Source of the DNA: Paenibacillus sp. JDR-2
GTDB lineage: Bacteria; Bacillota; Bacilli; Paenibacillales; Paenibacillaceae
Length of the DNA: 64,000 nucleotides
Direction of reading: 5' to 3'
Assembly (NCBI RefSeq): GCF_000023585.1
Contig: NC_012914.1
Location: forward strand, 6,609,501-6,673,500
Part shown: piece after piece, positions 25,806-34,608 of the stretch
Numbering within the stretch: the first letter of the stretch is position 1
How the letters are laid out: each line of letters begins with the position of its first letter
The notes under the pieces: generated by a model
What the model was told of the DNA's origin: nothing
Seen by the model: the letters and a program-made list of their open reading frames with translations, nothing else
Database searches by the model: none
Position numbers and translations under genes: made by a program

Positions 25806-26942
25806 TTATTTCGAGCTTCTTGCATCGACCTTCGAGCGAAGCATGCGGTTCAAGAAGTTAATAAGCGGACGACGCGACTTGTCTACGATCCCGATGAGCT
25901 CCGCGCCAATCTGAAGGCTGAAGATCACCAGACAGATCACGATAAACGTAATCCAGTTCGCGGAGGTTGATTGCACGACGGTTGATTGCAGAACCGCAAA
26001 TCCGCCGAACACCGCAGCCACGCTCCAGATGATAAGAACGGTCTTGCGATGGCTGAAGCCAAGCTCTTGCAGACAATGATGCAGATGTCCTTTGTCCGGG
26101 GCAAAGATCGGGCGCTTGTTCACAAGACGACGGATGATTGCGAAGAACGTGTCGGACAACGGTACACCGATGATAAGCAGCGGAGTCACGAACGATACGA
26201 TCGTAATCTGCTTGAAGCTTGTCATCGACAGCATCGCCAGGCAGAAGCCTAAGAACAATGAGCCGGAGTCACCCATAAAGATTTTGGCCGGATGGAAGTT
26301 GAAGTACAGGAATCCAACAATACCACCCAAGAGCAGAACGCTCAGCAAGATAATCGGCACATTGCCCATGATGATCGCCATCACGAGGATGGTACCGATC
26401 GCAATAGCGGATACGCCGCCTGCCAGCCCGTCCAGACCATCGATCAGATTGATCGCGTTCGTCACGCCCACGATCCAGAAAATCGTGATCGGAATGGAGA
26501 TCCAGGCTTCAATCGGCTGCATCGTTGCGCCAAACGGTACGTTCAGCAGATCGATCTTCACTCCGAAGCCGAATACCACTACGCAAGCCGCAGCGATTTG
26601 CGCAACCAGCTTCACCTTGGCCGACAGCTCGAAGCGGTCGTCAAACGCGCCAATGAGGATAATCATCGTACCGCCAACCAGAACGGCGCGGATCAGATTT
26701 TCTCCCTCGTGGTTCAGCAATCCGTCCGGAATGAACGGCATCAGAATGAGAAATCCGACTGCAAAAGCAAGATAGATCCCGAGACCACCCATACGGGGCA
26801 TAATCCGCGTATGTACTTTGCGGTGATTCGGTTTATCGATCGCTCCAACCTTGAAAGCGAATTTTTTAACTAGCGGTGTCATAACTAGAGCTATTATTAG
26901 AGATATGATAAATCCTAGTGTGTACAGTAAGCCTGCTGGCAT
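25806..26942 (-). CDS. tagO: TagO/WecA-type undecaprenyl-phosphate GlcNAc-1-phosphate transferase
   Basis: A 378-residue polytopic membrane enzyme of the MraY/WecA/TagO family. It moves GlcNAc-1-phosphate from UDP-GlcNAc to undecaprenyl phosphate, the first step of teichoic or secondary wall polymer synthesis. About 10-11 hydrophobic helices are present, along with the catalytic and metal motifs LIGAFDDRFE, NLIDGLDGLAGG and FMGDSGSLFLG. The PNHRKVH segment near the N terminus and the HLHHCLQELGFSH loop are typical of the WecA/TagO branch rather than MraY. The gene follows tagA and csaB, which fits a role in making the polymer that SLH domains bind. Confidence 0.92.
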   Translation of the reverse strand: MPAGLLYTLGFIISLIIALVMTPLVKKFAFKVGAIDKPNHRKVHTRIMPRMGGLGIYLAFAVGFLILMPFIPDGLLNHEGENLIRAVLVGGTMIILIGAFDDRFELSAKVKLVAQIAAACVVVFGFGVKIDLLNVPFGATMQPIEAWISIPITIFWIVGVTNAINLIDGLDGLAGGVSAIAIGTILVMAIIMGNVPIILLSVLLLGGIVGFLYFNFHPAKIFMGDSGSLFLGFCLAMLSMTSFKQITIVSFVTPLLIIGVPLSDTFFAIIRRLVNKRPIFAPDKGHLHHCLQELGFSHRKTVLIIWSVAAVFGGFAVLQSTVVQSTSANWITFIVICLVIFSLQIGAELIGIVDKSRRPLINFLNRMLRSKVDARSSK

Positions 26943-27047
26943 ATTGTGCAGCTCCCCTTTTTCTTTCTACCGAAGTGAATTATACTCCGACAGAAGAAGA
27001 AACTCCAAATCCCGTTTTCACGTATTTTCAACGGTTTTGGGAGGTTA

Positions 27048-27809
27048 TTACGTAGTAGGGCGTGGTTTCTTGACGTTTTCTTTATCGCGAACCACTTTCA
27101 CGACGAATTTCGGCAATACCATCATTCTTGGCAGCCTTTTCGGCTCCTGTAATAACCGGTAAAACCACTCCAAACGCAGCTTCTGGAACAGCACTGGCGC
27201 TCTTTTCAGCTTGCCTGCAATAATATCGAAGCTTCCTCCAACTCCCATAATAAATGGAACGCCAAGCTGCTTCTTATATTTGGCAATCCAAGGCTCCTGC
27301 GTGTCCGCGCCTCGTGCCACAAACAGTAAATCCGGTGCTGCCTGCCGAACCGCTTCGATTACTTCTGCGTCCTGTTCGGGGCCAAAGTAGCCGTTGCGGC
27401 AGCCTACGATGCGAACCTGCGGATATTGCAGCTGCAGCTTTTCGGCCGCCGCTTCAATAATTTCCGTCGATGTGCCAAGCAAATAAGCTGTCCATTTCCG
27501 TTTTTCGCCCTCTTGCATAAGACGATGCAACAGGTCAAAGCCCGTTACGCGTTCTGTCACCGGGGTCCCCACATAATTGGCCGCCCATACGACTCCCGCA
27601 CCGTCCGGTACGATAAGCTCGGCTTTTCTCATCATCTTGTAGTAATCCTGGCTTTCGACAGCCGACATTACCATAATCGGATTAGCCGTAATGACATGCG
27701 TCTGGCGCTTGTGTTCAATTGCTTCTGTTAGATATTTGACCGTCTCGTCCATGCTCATCTTGGAGAATGGAATTCCGTAAATCGGCACCGTTGGGACTTG
27801 TTTCGACAA
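27048..27809 (-). CDS. tagA: TagA/WecG/CpsF-family glycosyltransferase
   Basis: 253 residues of the GT26 family (WecG/TagA/CpsF), which adds ManNAc-type sugars to the lipid-linked GlcNAc made by TagO. Signatures: THVITANPIMVM, LIVPDGAGVVWA, GTSTEIIEAA, and VGGSFDIIAGKLKRAP with the C-terminal RLEWFYRLLQEPKRL. The chosen start is TTG 27809, eight bases after GAGGTG; that ribosome site overlaps the csaB stop codon, so translation is probably coupled. A longer reading to 27851 would run into csaB and has no ribosome site. Confidence 0.92.
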   Translation of the reverse strand: MSKQVPTVPIYGIPFSKMSMDETVKYLTEAIEHKRQTHVITANPIMVMSAVESQDYYKMMRKAELIVPDGAGVVWAANYVGTPVTERVTGFDLLHRLMQEGEKRKWTAYLLGTSTEIIEAAAEKLQLQYPQVRIVGCRNGYFGPEQDAEVIEAVRQAAPDLLFVARGADTQEPWIAKYKKQLGVPFIMGVGGSFDIIAGKLKRAPVLFQKLRLEWFYRLLQEPKRLPRMMVLPKFVVKVVRDKENVKKPRPTT

Positions 27810-27816
27810 GTGAAAA

Positions 27817-28974
27817 TCACCTCGATATGGTATGACGCAATAACTGCGCAATTTGTTGCGCTGGCTGCTGCGATTGTTGTCTTAATCGTTCGATCGCTTC
27901 GCGATGCTTCTCTTTCCAGCCGTTTGCGTCGTCCAGCAGCCGCTGGGCGCTGTCCGCGAAAGCGATTGGATCAAGCTGTTCAGTCGTGCCGACCGGCGTT
28001 AGACCGAGACGGTGAAGGAACTGATCGATCTTCGGATCGTACGATAAGCCAAGCATCGGAACCATTTGGTTCGCCGCGTAGATGAGCGCGTGAAGGCGCA
28101 TGCCAAACAGCGCATCGCAGCGGCTTACCTCCAGCAGCATTTGCTGGGGGTCGTCGCCAGGGGCGGCAAGCTCAGCCGAGCTTCCGCCGGCCAGCCTGCC
28201 GCCGAGCCGTTCCATAACCAGCTTCGATGCTTCCGCATCGTCAGGGGTATGGAACGGTAAGAACCTCAGCCGCACCGGGCGGCGGCTGGCAAGCTCGGCC
28301 AGCGCGTCTGCCGCGCGGCCAAGATCCTCGCCGTCCTTGCGCCAATGCCGCAAGGACACGCCCAGCACGGGCACAGCCGCGGCTTCGCCTGCGGCGGCTG
28401 CAGCCCGCCCCGCTGCCGCGCCAGCCGGCAGCGGCAGCCCCATTACCGGATCGGGTACAACCTCGATCCGGCCAGCCGCAACGCCAATCCGCTTCAATAG
28501 CTCAGCGGATTCGGCGTCCCGCACCGACACGTACGCGCTCTTCCGCATACTCGAGCGGATGAGCGGATCCATCCAGCGCCGGTTCACCGGCCCGATCCCT
28601 TGCGAATAAATAAACGTCGGCTTGCCAAGCCACTGGGCAAGCTTGATGATTCCTGTGTAATACGGAATCGTCTTCGCTCCCGTAGCATCCTGCAGCAGGC
28701 TTCCGCCGCCGCTGATCAGCCCGTCGCTTGCACGGAGCGCATTCAGCACGTCCTTCGGATGCATCCTCCGGACGGCTTCCACGCCGTACATGCGGCTCGT
28801 CCAAGCCGGGTCGGCCGACAGCACGACCGGCTGAATTTGAACACCGTTAGCCTCGCCCTGCTCGGCTAACGCGAGCAGGATCGAGCGGAGTACCGCTTCG
28901 TCGCCGCTGTTGCGAAAACCGTAGTAGCCGGAGATCACTATTCGGTAATTTTTTTTATCAGTCCCGGTGACCAT
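27817..28974 (-). CDS. csaB: CsaB, wall-polymer pyruvyl transferase
   Basis: CsaB puts a pyruvate ketal on the secondary cell wall polymer, the group recognised by SLH domains (known from B. anthracis and Paenibacillus). 385 residues; polysaccharide pyruvyl transferase fold with VISGYYGFRNSGDEAVL, LISGGGSLLQD and the C-terminal GMRLHALIYAA signature. Residues about 175-195 are an Ala/Gly-rich, very GC-rich insert (AGRAAAAAGEAAA). The start overlaps the end of the DUF5693 gene by 37 bases, so the two are cotranslated from one message. Four SLH proteins in the same window are its logical clients. Confidence 0.93.
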   Translation of the reverse strand: MVTGTDKKNYRIVISGYYGFRNSGDEAVLRSILLALAEQGEANGVQIQPVVLSADPAWTSRMYGVEAVRRMHPKDVLNALRASDGLISGGGSLLQDATGAKTIPYYTGIIKLAQWLGKPTFIYSQGIGPVNRRWMDPLIRSSMRKSAYVSVRDAESAELLKRIGVAAGRIEVVPDPVMGLPLPAGAAAGRAAAAAGEAAAVPVLGVSLRHWRKDGEDLGRAADALAELASRRPVRLRFLPFHTPDDAEASKLVMERLGGRLAGGSSAELAAPGDDPQQMLLEVSRCDALFGMRLHALIYAANQMVPMLGLSYDPKIDQFLHRLGLTPVGTTEQLDPIAFADSAQRLLDDANGWKEKHREAIERLRQQSQQPAQQIAQLLRHTISR

Positions 28975-31040
28975 TTACGCCAAACCCCTTCCACCACTTG
29001 CCACACGCCAATCACGATCAGGCCGATAATCGCGCCAAGGCCAAGACCGAGGAATACGCGGATAATCGAAATGTACAGCGGCGTATGAATGTGAGCGAAC
29101 GTATCGACCATCGACAGCTGTCCGATCGAGCCTACAATAATGAACACCCACGCTGCGCGGTAACGAAGCGCAAGGAACAGACCCGCCAAGAGCAGCGGAT
29201 GCGCCAAGAGGAACTCCTTGCTTCGCGGGCGAACGCCGAACGTCTGCTCCAGCCAGTTACGGAACGTCAGCTCCAGCGAAGAAGCCGAGCCTTCGTTGCC
29301 TGTCCGCGACAGATAGTACATACCTACTACGGCAATTACCACAAAGGCCACAACCATAAACACGGTAATCGGCATATTAGCAAATTTGCGGATACGGCGT
29401 ACCGGAGAATTGCCGGTATAGAGCAGCACGTAAATCGCCGTTAAGCCGATAGGCGCCAAATGAAGAAGGCTGACGCCGCGGAACTGCTGCAGCACCATGC
29501 TGTACGTAATATTGTTCAGAAGACCAAAGACAAATGGCACCGCCATCAGCGAGATCAGCGCGGTTACGATAAACCAGATCACCGCAAGGCCAAGGCGACG
29601 ACCTACCGTCAAGCCTTCGAATATCCATTTGCCTTCGCCAGGAGCGCCGGCTCGTCCATTCCAGGCGGCCCCGCCCACCGTGCGGAGGCTGCCCTCGGTA
29701 CGGGAATAGACGCGATTCATAACCCAGACAAGCGCAAGGGTAGGAGCACTGATGCCGGCTCCAAGCGCCAGCGCCTGCTCGGCAAGCGGACTGTTAATCT
29801 GGAACAGACCTGCAGCCCCAACTAGACCGATCAAATAAAGCGGAATCAGCGTACCTGGGATGAATACGTTAACGAGCAGGGCGATCAGAGCAACGGCGCC
29901 TGCAGCTACAACCATCTTAAGCGGCTTGATATAAGACGGATGCTTCACGTCAAACGGCTGTGCCAGATTCGGAGAGAAGCCGGCATCGGTCAAACGCTGA
30001 ACCAGGCCGTCTTTGCCCTTCATCGTGATATAGAGATTATCCAGACCGCTTACGACGGCCGACTTCTCCAGGCTTGTCTGCACGCCGGCATTCAGGAAGA
30101 ACATCCGGATGTTGCGGTCCTTCGCAGCAAGCAGGAAGCGGTCGGTGAGCACCTCCGGCGATTTGCCGATAGCATCCTCAGCCGACAGGGAATACAAGCG
30201 TACGATATTATAATTTGTAATATATGCTAATTTATTTATGCCGGCTTGAGGTTTTTTCAAGTTCTCGATCGTTGCGATACCCATACCGTATTTGTTGAGC
30301 AAATCAGCGAACGAATTAAGGCTGTGAAGCTCGACTTGATCCTTGTAGCCCTTCACCGTAGCACCGTCAAACAATACGCGCGTTACGCCAACTTCCTTCA
30401 GACGGGCCAGCTGCGTATCCGTTGCGGCCTCATCGTAAGGCAGCACGCGGTCCGAGAAACGGGCCAGGATATGAAAACCTTTGTCGTGCAGGGTCTGAAG
30501 CGTAATCGGGTCGAAATCCATCGGCTGCAGCAGCACGGACTGCAGCGGCAATTCAACGACAAGTCCGTTGCGGCCGTCAAAGGACCAAGGACGGTACGTT
30601 GCACCGGCATGATCCATCGCCTGACGGACGATTGGTCCAACTTTCTCTTCCTCTTCCGGACCGCTGAACAGAATGTAAGTAAAGTTCTGCCCTACCGGCT
30701 CCAGCTTGCTTTGAAGCAGAGCGATATCCTTCGAGCTGTAATATTTCAGGCGCCCGGCCTGGGAAAGCTCCTTCAGGGAGCTTTCGTACAGAGACATCGT
30801 CGTAATGCCGGCGCCTTTCATTTTGTCCAGCTGCTCGTCGATAAACTGCTGCGGCCGCGTCTGGTATTCCGAGATTTCAACCAGATCGCGATAATCGAAT
30901 ACATATTCCACGGATTTCGAGGATGCTTCCATATTCATTCGATTCATACCGATCGGCATTGCGGCGATTGCGCCAATAATTGCAATAACCCACAGCCAGA
31001 GTATCGCTTTGCGGTTCCATTGCTGCCAACGTTGAAGCAC
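28938..31040 (-). CDS. DUF5693-family membrane protein, partner of csaB
   Basis: 700 residues from GTG 31040 (after GGAGG). One N-terminal membrane helix (about 13-32) is followed by an extracytoplasmic domain of roughly 320 residues with a TIM-barrel-like series of strands. About eight to nine C-terminal helices (about 372-690) follow. This layout matches DUF5693 proteins found beside csaB in Paenibacilli. In B. anthracis the gene beside csaB, csaA, encodes a membrane protein thought to export the polymer. By position this gene could fill that role, but it is not recognisably a CsaA homologue. Its stop codon lies inside csaB. Confidence 0.75.
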   Translation of the reverse strand: MLQRWQQWNRKAILWLWVIAIIGAIAAMPIGMNRMNMEASSKSVEYVFDYRDLVEISEYQTRPQQFIDEQLDKMKGAGITTMSLYESSLKELSQAGRLKYYSSKDIALLQSKLEPVGQNFTYILFSGPEEEEKVGPIVRQAMDHAGATYRPWSFDGRNGLVVELPLQSVLLQPMDFDPITLQTLHDKGFHILARFSDRVLPYDEAATDTQLARLKEVGVTRVLFDGATVKGYKDQVELHSLNSFADLLNKYGMGIATIENLKKPQAGINKLAYITNYNIVRLYSLSAEDAIGKSPEVLTDRFLLAAKDRNIRMFFLNAGVQTSLEKSAVVSGLDNLYITMKGKDGLVQRLTDAGFSPNLAQPFDVKHPSYIKPLKMVVAAGAVALIALLVNVFIPGTLIPLYLIGLVGAAGLFQINSPLAEQALALGAGISAPTLALVWVMNRVYSRTEGSLRTVGGAAWNGRAGAPGEGKWIFEGLTVGRRLGLAVIWFIVTALISLMAVPFVFGLLNNITYSMVLQQFRGVSLLHLAPIGLTAIYVLLYTGNSPVRRIRKFANMPITVFMVVAFVVIAVVGMYYLSRTGNEGSASSLELTFRNWLEQTFGVRPRSKEFLLAHPLLLAGLFLALRYRAAWVFIIVGSIGQLSMVDTFAHIHTPLYISIIRVFLGLGLGAIIGLIVIGVWQVVEGVWRKWSPGLIKKITE

Positions 31041-31104
31041 AATAATCCTCCGTTCAATCTCTTGCGAATGTGATCTCTATCTGACAATAACCCGCCACGG
31101 CGGA

Positions 31105-32817
31105 TTAAGCTTTGCTGTCTACGCGTTCCATTACGGCGCCGCGGAGATTTCCAAGCAGCTCGGCTGCATGCTCCGTGGACTCCCCGCGAACGGCGAAATA
31201 CACTTTAATCTTAGGCTCCGTACCGGATGGACGCAGGCAGAACCACGATCCGTCGGCGAGCATGTATTTCAGTACGTTCTCCGGACGAAGCCCGTCAAGT
31301 CCGCCAAGGTAATCAAGCACTTTCTCCACCTTCACGCCGTTGATCTCGGCAGGCGGATTGTTGCGCCAGTCATTCATAATGCCGGCAATCTGCTGCACGC
31401 CGTCAAGACCCTTCAGCGTACGCGACTCAAGGCCTTCGAGGTAGAAGCCATGCTTCGCATACAGCTCAAGAAGAACGTCATACAACGTTTTTCCTTGACT
31501 GCTATAGTATGCCGCCGCTTCGCAAATCAATAACGAAGCCACAACCGCATCTTTGTCGCGGGCATAATCGCCAGTCAAATAACCGTAGCTTTCTTCATAA
31601 CCGAACAGGAAAGCATGCTCGCCTGTTTGCTCGTAAGCCGTCATTTTCTCGCCAATATATTTGAAGCCAGTCAATGTATTCTCTACGGCTGCGCCATAGG
31701 AACGAGCGATATCGGCCCCCATCTCGCTGGTAACGATCGTTTTGATAACGACGCCGTTAGCCGGCAGCTGGCCGCGCTCCTTCAATTGACTGAGCACATA
31801 TTCGATCATCAAGGCGCCCGACTGATTGCCGGTCAGGACGACATATTCGCCATTGTTGTTTTTAACAACCGCACCCATGCGGTCGGCATCCGGGTCCGTA
31901 CCCATAATAATGTCGGCATTAATCTCTTGAGCAAGCTTCATCGCAAGCGTAAAAGCTTCGCGCTCTTCCGGATTCGGCGATTTGACCGTGCTGAAGTAAC
32001 CGTCAGGCGCCTCCTGCTCGGCTACGATGTGAACATTGCTGAAGCCCGCTTTGCGCAGCACTTCGCGGACAGGCAGGTTGCCGGAACCATGAAGCGGCGT
32101 AAAGACTACTTTAAATTTCTCGCCAAGGCCGCTTTGCAGCAGCTCTTTATTCAAGCTTTGCGCAACAACGGTATCCGTGTATTGCTCGTCTGCTTCCGCA
32201 TCAAGCCATACAAGAAGGCCTTGTGCTTCCGCGTCCTCGCGGCTCATTCTTTTCACTTGATCAAAACCGGTCACCTGGCCGATAGAAGCAATAACTTGCT
32301 CTGCGTCTTCAGGGATCAGCTGGCAGCCGTCAGCGCCGTAAGCTTTATAACCGTTATATTCCGGCGGGTTGTGGCTCGCCGTAATGACGATACCCGTCGA
32401 GCAGCCAAGCGCGCGTACCGCATAAGACAGCTGAGGCGTTGGGCGCAGCGAAGGGAACAGATAGGTTTTTACGCCATTTGCGGCAAGCACCAGAGCGGAG
32501 TCAAGCGCAAATTCGGGCGAGTTGTTACGCGAGTCGTGAGCGATTACAGCGGATGGTTGTCCCTCCACTCGGGAAAGCACCCAGTTCGCGAGACCTTGCG
32601 TAGCTTTGCCTACGGTATAAGCATTCAGACGGTTTGTGCCTGCGCCCATGACGCCGCGAAGACCGCCTGTCCCAAACTCAAGATCGCGGTAGAAACGGTC
32701 CGTAATTTCCTTCTCTTGTCCTTCAATGCTGCGAAGCTCTTCCTTTGTAGCCTCGTCGATAAGCGTATCATTCAGCCAAGCCTGGTAACGTTCAACTGCT
32801 TTTTCATTTTGATTCAT
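31105..32817 (-). CDS. pgcA: PgcA, alpha-phosphoglucomutase/phosphomannomutase
   Basis: 570 residues of the alpha-D-phosphohexomutase family; interconverts glucose-6-phosphate and glucose-1-phosphate, the precursor of UDP-glucose for wall and glycolipid synthesis. All four family sites are seen: the phosphoserine loop TASHNPPEYNG, metal loop GTDPDADRMG, sugar loop GYEESYGYL and phosphate loop RPSGTEPKIKVY. Length and motifs match PgcA of Bacillus. It lies 64 bases before the DUF5693 gene without a clear terminator, so it may head that wall-polymer operon. Confidence 0.94.
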   Translation of the reverse strand: MNQNEKAVERYQAWLNDTLIDEATKEELRSIEGQEKEITDRFYRDLEFGTGGLRGVMGAGTNRLNAYTVGKATQGLANWVLSRVEGQPSAVIAHDSRNNSPEFALDSALVLAANGVKTYLFPSLRPTPQLSYAVRALGCSTGIVITASHNPPEYNGYKAYGADGCQLIPEDAEQVIASIGQVTGFDQVKRMSREDAEAQGLLVWLDAEADEQYTDTVVAQSLNKELLQSGLGEKFKVVFTPLHGSGNLPVREVLRKAGFSNVHIVAEQEAPDGYFSTVKSPNPEEREAFTLAMKLAQEINADIIMGTDPDADRMGAVVKNNNGEYVVLTGNQSGALMIEYVLSQLKERGQLPANGVVIKTIVTSEMGADIARSYGAAVENTLTGFKYIGEKMTAYEQTGEHAFLFGYEESYGYLTGDYARDKDAVVASLLICEAAAYYSSQGKTLYDVLLELYAKHGFYLEGLESRTLKGLDGVQQIAGIMNDWRNNPPAEINGVKVEKVLDYLGGLDGLRPENVLKYMLADGSWFCLRPSGTEPKIKVYFAVRGESTEHAAELLGNLRGAVMERVDSKA

Positions 32818-32861
32818 TAAACAGCTTCACTCCTTTTTTATAAAAAGATTATGGTTCTCTA

Positions 32862-32913
32862 TAAAAAAACCTCTATCGAAGTCTTTCGACGATGAAGGGC
32901 CGCGTTTAGAGGT
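32862..32913 (-). terminator. terminator downstream of fabZ
   Basis: ACCTCTA (32869-32875) and TAGAGGT (32907-32913) with an inner TCGTCGAAAGACTTCGA fold are followed on the minus strand by T7. Confidence 0.85.
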
Positions 32914-32926
32914 AAGTTTTATCGCC

Positions 32927-32975
32927 AAATAGAATTTCAGTTTCCACTATCCCGGAACTTATAAATTCTATTGTG
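32927..32975. repeat. AT-rich inverted repeat between fabZ and its terminator
   Basis: AATAGAATTT..AGTTTCC pairs with GGAACT....AATTCTATT around a short centre. It resembles the AATTCTAAG hairpins at 5207 and 14861 in style, but not enough in sequence to call it the same repeat. Confidence 0.45.
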
Positions 32976-32979
32976 GTAC

Positions 32980-33408
32980 CTAGCGTTCCGACAATGCAAA
33001 CATAAGCTCGCCTTCCGCAACCACTTGTCCGTCAACTTTTGCTGTCGCTTTCCCTTTGCCGATAGGCCCTTTAAGACGGGTAATTTCCACTTCCAGCTCA
33101 AGCGTGTCGCCCGGTTTTACCTGACCGCGGAAACGGAAGCCGTCGATGCCGGCGAAGAAGCCGAGCTTGCCGCGGTTCGCTTCAACCATCAGCATGGCAA
33201 CGGAACCTACTTGCGCGAGCGCCTCAACGATTAGTACACCCGGCATAACCGGATATCCGGGGAAGTGCCCTACAAAGTGAGGTTCGTTCATCGTTACGTT
33301 TTTGATGCCTACGGCGCGGACGCCCGGCTCTACCTCTGTAATGCGGTCCACGAGCAGAAATGGCGGGCGATGCGGAATAATTTCTTGGATTTGGTTAATA
33401 TCGAGCAT
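32980..33408 (-). CDS. fabZ: FabZ, 3-hydroxyacyl-ACP dehydratase
   Basis: 142 residues, hot-dog fold. It dehydrates 3-hydroxyacyl-ACP in each cycle of type II fatty acid synthesis. The catalytic His is H48 in GHFPGYPVMPG and the catalytic Glu is E62 in IVEALAQ. IIPHRPPFLLVDR at the N terminus is typical. Its place after mbl-flhO-flhP matches Bacillus, although here pgsA and an EpuA-type gene lie between. It is followed by its own terminator. Confidence 0.96.
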   Translation of the reverse strand: MLDINQIQEIIPHRPPFLLVDRITEVEPGVRAVGIKNVTMNEPHFVGHFPGYPVMPGVLIVEALAQVGSVAMLMVEANRGKLGFFAGIDGFRFRGQVKPGDTLELEVEITRLKGPIGKGKATAKVDGQVVAEGELMFALSER

Positions 33409-33510
33409 GAATATTCGCTCCTTTCACGGGTTAACAGGTATAAAATACGTTTACTTTACGAAAACTAATAGTATCCTTCATCAAACTGCAGGTTGTGAAG
33501 GTTGAGATAA

Positions 33511-33556
33511 GGGGGCTTGGCTGGCGGATATCGATAATCCACGGGCCAAGCCTCTT
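33511..33556 (-). terminator. hairpin after pgsA, possible terminator
   Basis: AGGCTTGGC.CG.GG / CC.CCAGCCAAGCC stem 20 bases after the pgsA stop codon. The following minus-strand bases are not T-rich, so terminator activity is uncertain. Confidence 0.45.
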
Positions 33557-33575
33557 TGTGCGCCTACTGCCTTGC

Positions 33576-34118
33576 CTATTGCCCCGGCCCAATGGTCTTG
33601 TTCTGTCCGGAGCCCGGCTTGTTCAGCGCCTGGAACAAAATAATGTACACAATTGCCGTCAGAAACGAGAAGGCAATGACTGCCCACAAGTACGAATCGG
33701 CAAACGGCGCTTCAAGAAATACAAACATGATGCCGATATAAAACAGCACCGTTGTCAGTTTGCCCATCCAATTCGCCGGCACGGTCTTTTTCCCTTTAAA
33801 GTGAAAAATCATGCCTCCGGCTATCATTCCAAAATCGCGCAAAAAGATCGCTGCAGCCGCTGCCCACGAAATGTGGCCGGCAAGGAGTAGCGATAAAATG
33901 ACGGAAATGAACATCAGCTTGTCTGCGAGCGGATCGAGCATCTGACCGGCTGTCGTTACCTGCCCTGTGCGCCGGGCAATATACCCGTCGAGTATATCCG
34001 TGAGGCCTGCTGCCACGACAACCAGAAAGGCGTAAATCATGTGTCCCTGCGCAAATATCGCGACATAGACGGGGATCATTGCAAAACGCAGCGACGTTAA
34101 AAAATTCGGCAGATTCAA
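33576..34118 (-). CDS. pgsA: PgsA-like CDP-alcohol phosphatidyltransferase
   Basis: 180 residues with about five membrane helices. It carries the complete family motif D-G-A-R-G-D-D in DILDGYIARRTGQ...GQMLDPLADK. These enzymes join CDP-diacylglycerol to an alcohol; the closest known role is phosphatidylglycerophosphate synthase. The TTG start at 34118 is nine bases after GAGGGG. B. subtilis has its pgsA elsewhere, so this could be a second, paralogous phosphatidyltransferase of different alcohol specificity. The family is certain, the exact substrate less so. Confidence 0.82.
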   Translation of the reverse strand: MNLPNFLTSLRFAMIPVYVAIFAQGHMIYAFLVVVAAGLTDILDGYIARRTGQVTTAGQMLDPLADKLMFISVILSLLLAGHISWAAAAAIFLRDFGMIAGGMIFHFKGKKTVPANWMGKLTTVLFYIGIMFVFLEAPFADSYLWAVIAFSFLTAIVYIILFQALNKPGSGQNKTIGPGQ

Positions 34119-34224
34119 ACGCGCACGCCCCTCTACCTTTATCCGTTTCTTCTATACAAGGTTCCCAATCATTATACAACTACCATATGAAAATGAAAAC
34201 AGCACCAACCGTCCGCGGGAAACC

Positions 34225-34276
34225 AAAAAAAGCTGCTCCCCAGTCACCATAACATAATGACTTCCGGAAACAGCCC
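34225..34276 (-). terminator. terminator of the flhO-flhP-epuA unit
   Basis: GCTG.TTCC..AGTCA / TGACT..GG.GCAGC hairpin followed on the minus strand by T7, just after the EpuA-type gene. Confidence 0.82.
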
Positions 34277-34298
34277 TTCATTAATAAATATTCATGTT

Positions 34299-34595
34299 CT
34301 ACGAATCGGAGAAAACTAAATCATACATATGCTGCCAGGTCTCCCAATGGAATACATCGCTGCCCGGCTGCTTGCCTACAACCGCATACCCGACATACAG
34401 ACCGGTGATGAGCATAATGACCATGATGACCGGCACCATACTTTTGCGCAAAATCCAAAATGCGATTCGCGCACCTGTGGAACGCTGCTTTTTCTCGGAA
34501 TGGTCGCCGCCCACCGCTTTGCTTCTTTCCTCGACTGGCGACTTCTCCTGATTTTTCGGCGCGCTCCGCGTCAGAACCGCCCGTTCATCCGTCAT
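34299..34595 (-). CDS. EpuA-type small membrane protein (DNA-directed RNA polymerase beta-like family)
   Basis: 98 residues: a charged, disordered cytoplasmic N terminus (about 1-45), one membrane helix (about 52-72; VPVIMVIMLITGLYVGYAVVG) and a short extracytoplasmic tail with DVFHWETWQHMYDLVF. This is the PF11772 (EpuA) pattern, often mislabelled as an RNA polymerase subunit; there is no polymerase domain. The function is unknown. It follows flhP by 13 bases and so shares its transcript. Confidence 0.75.
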   Translation of the reverse strand: MTDERAVLTRSAPKNQEKSPVEERSKAVGGDHSEKKQRSTGARIAFWILRKSMVPVIMVIMLITGLYVGYAVVGKQPGSDVFHWETWQHMYDLVFSDS

Positions 34596-34608
34596 ACTCT
34601 CACCCTAT

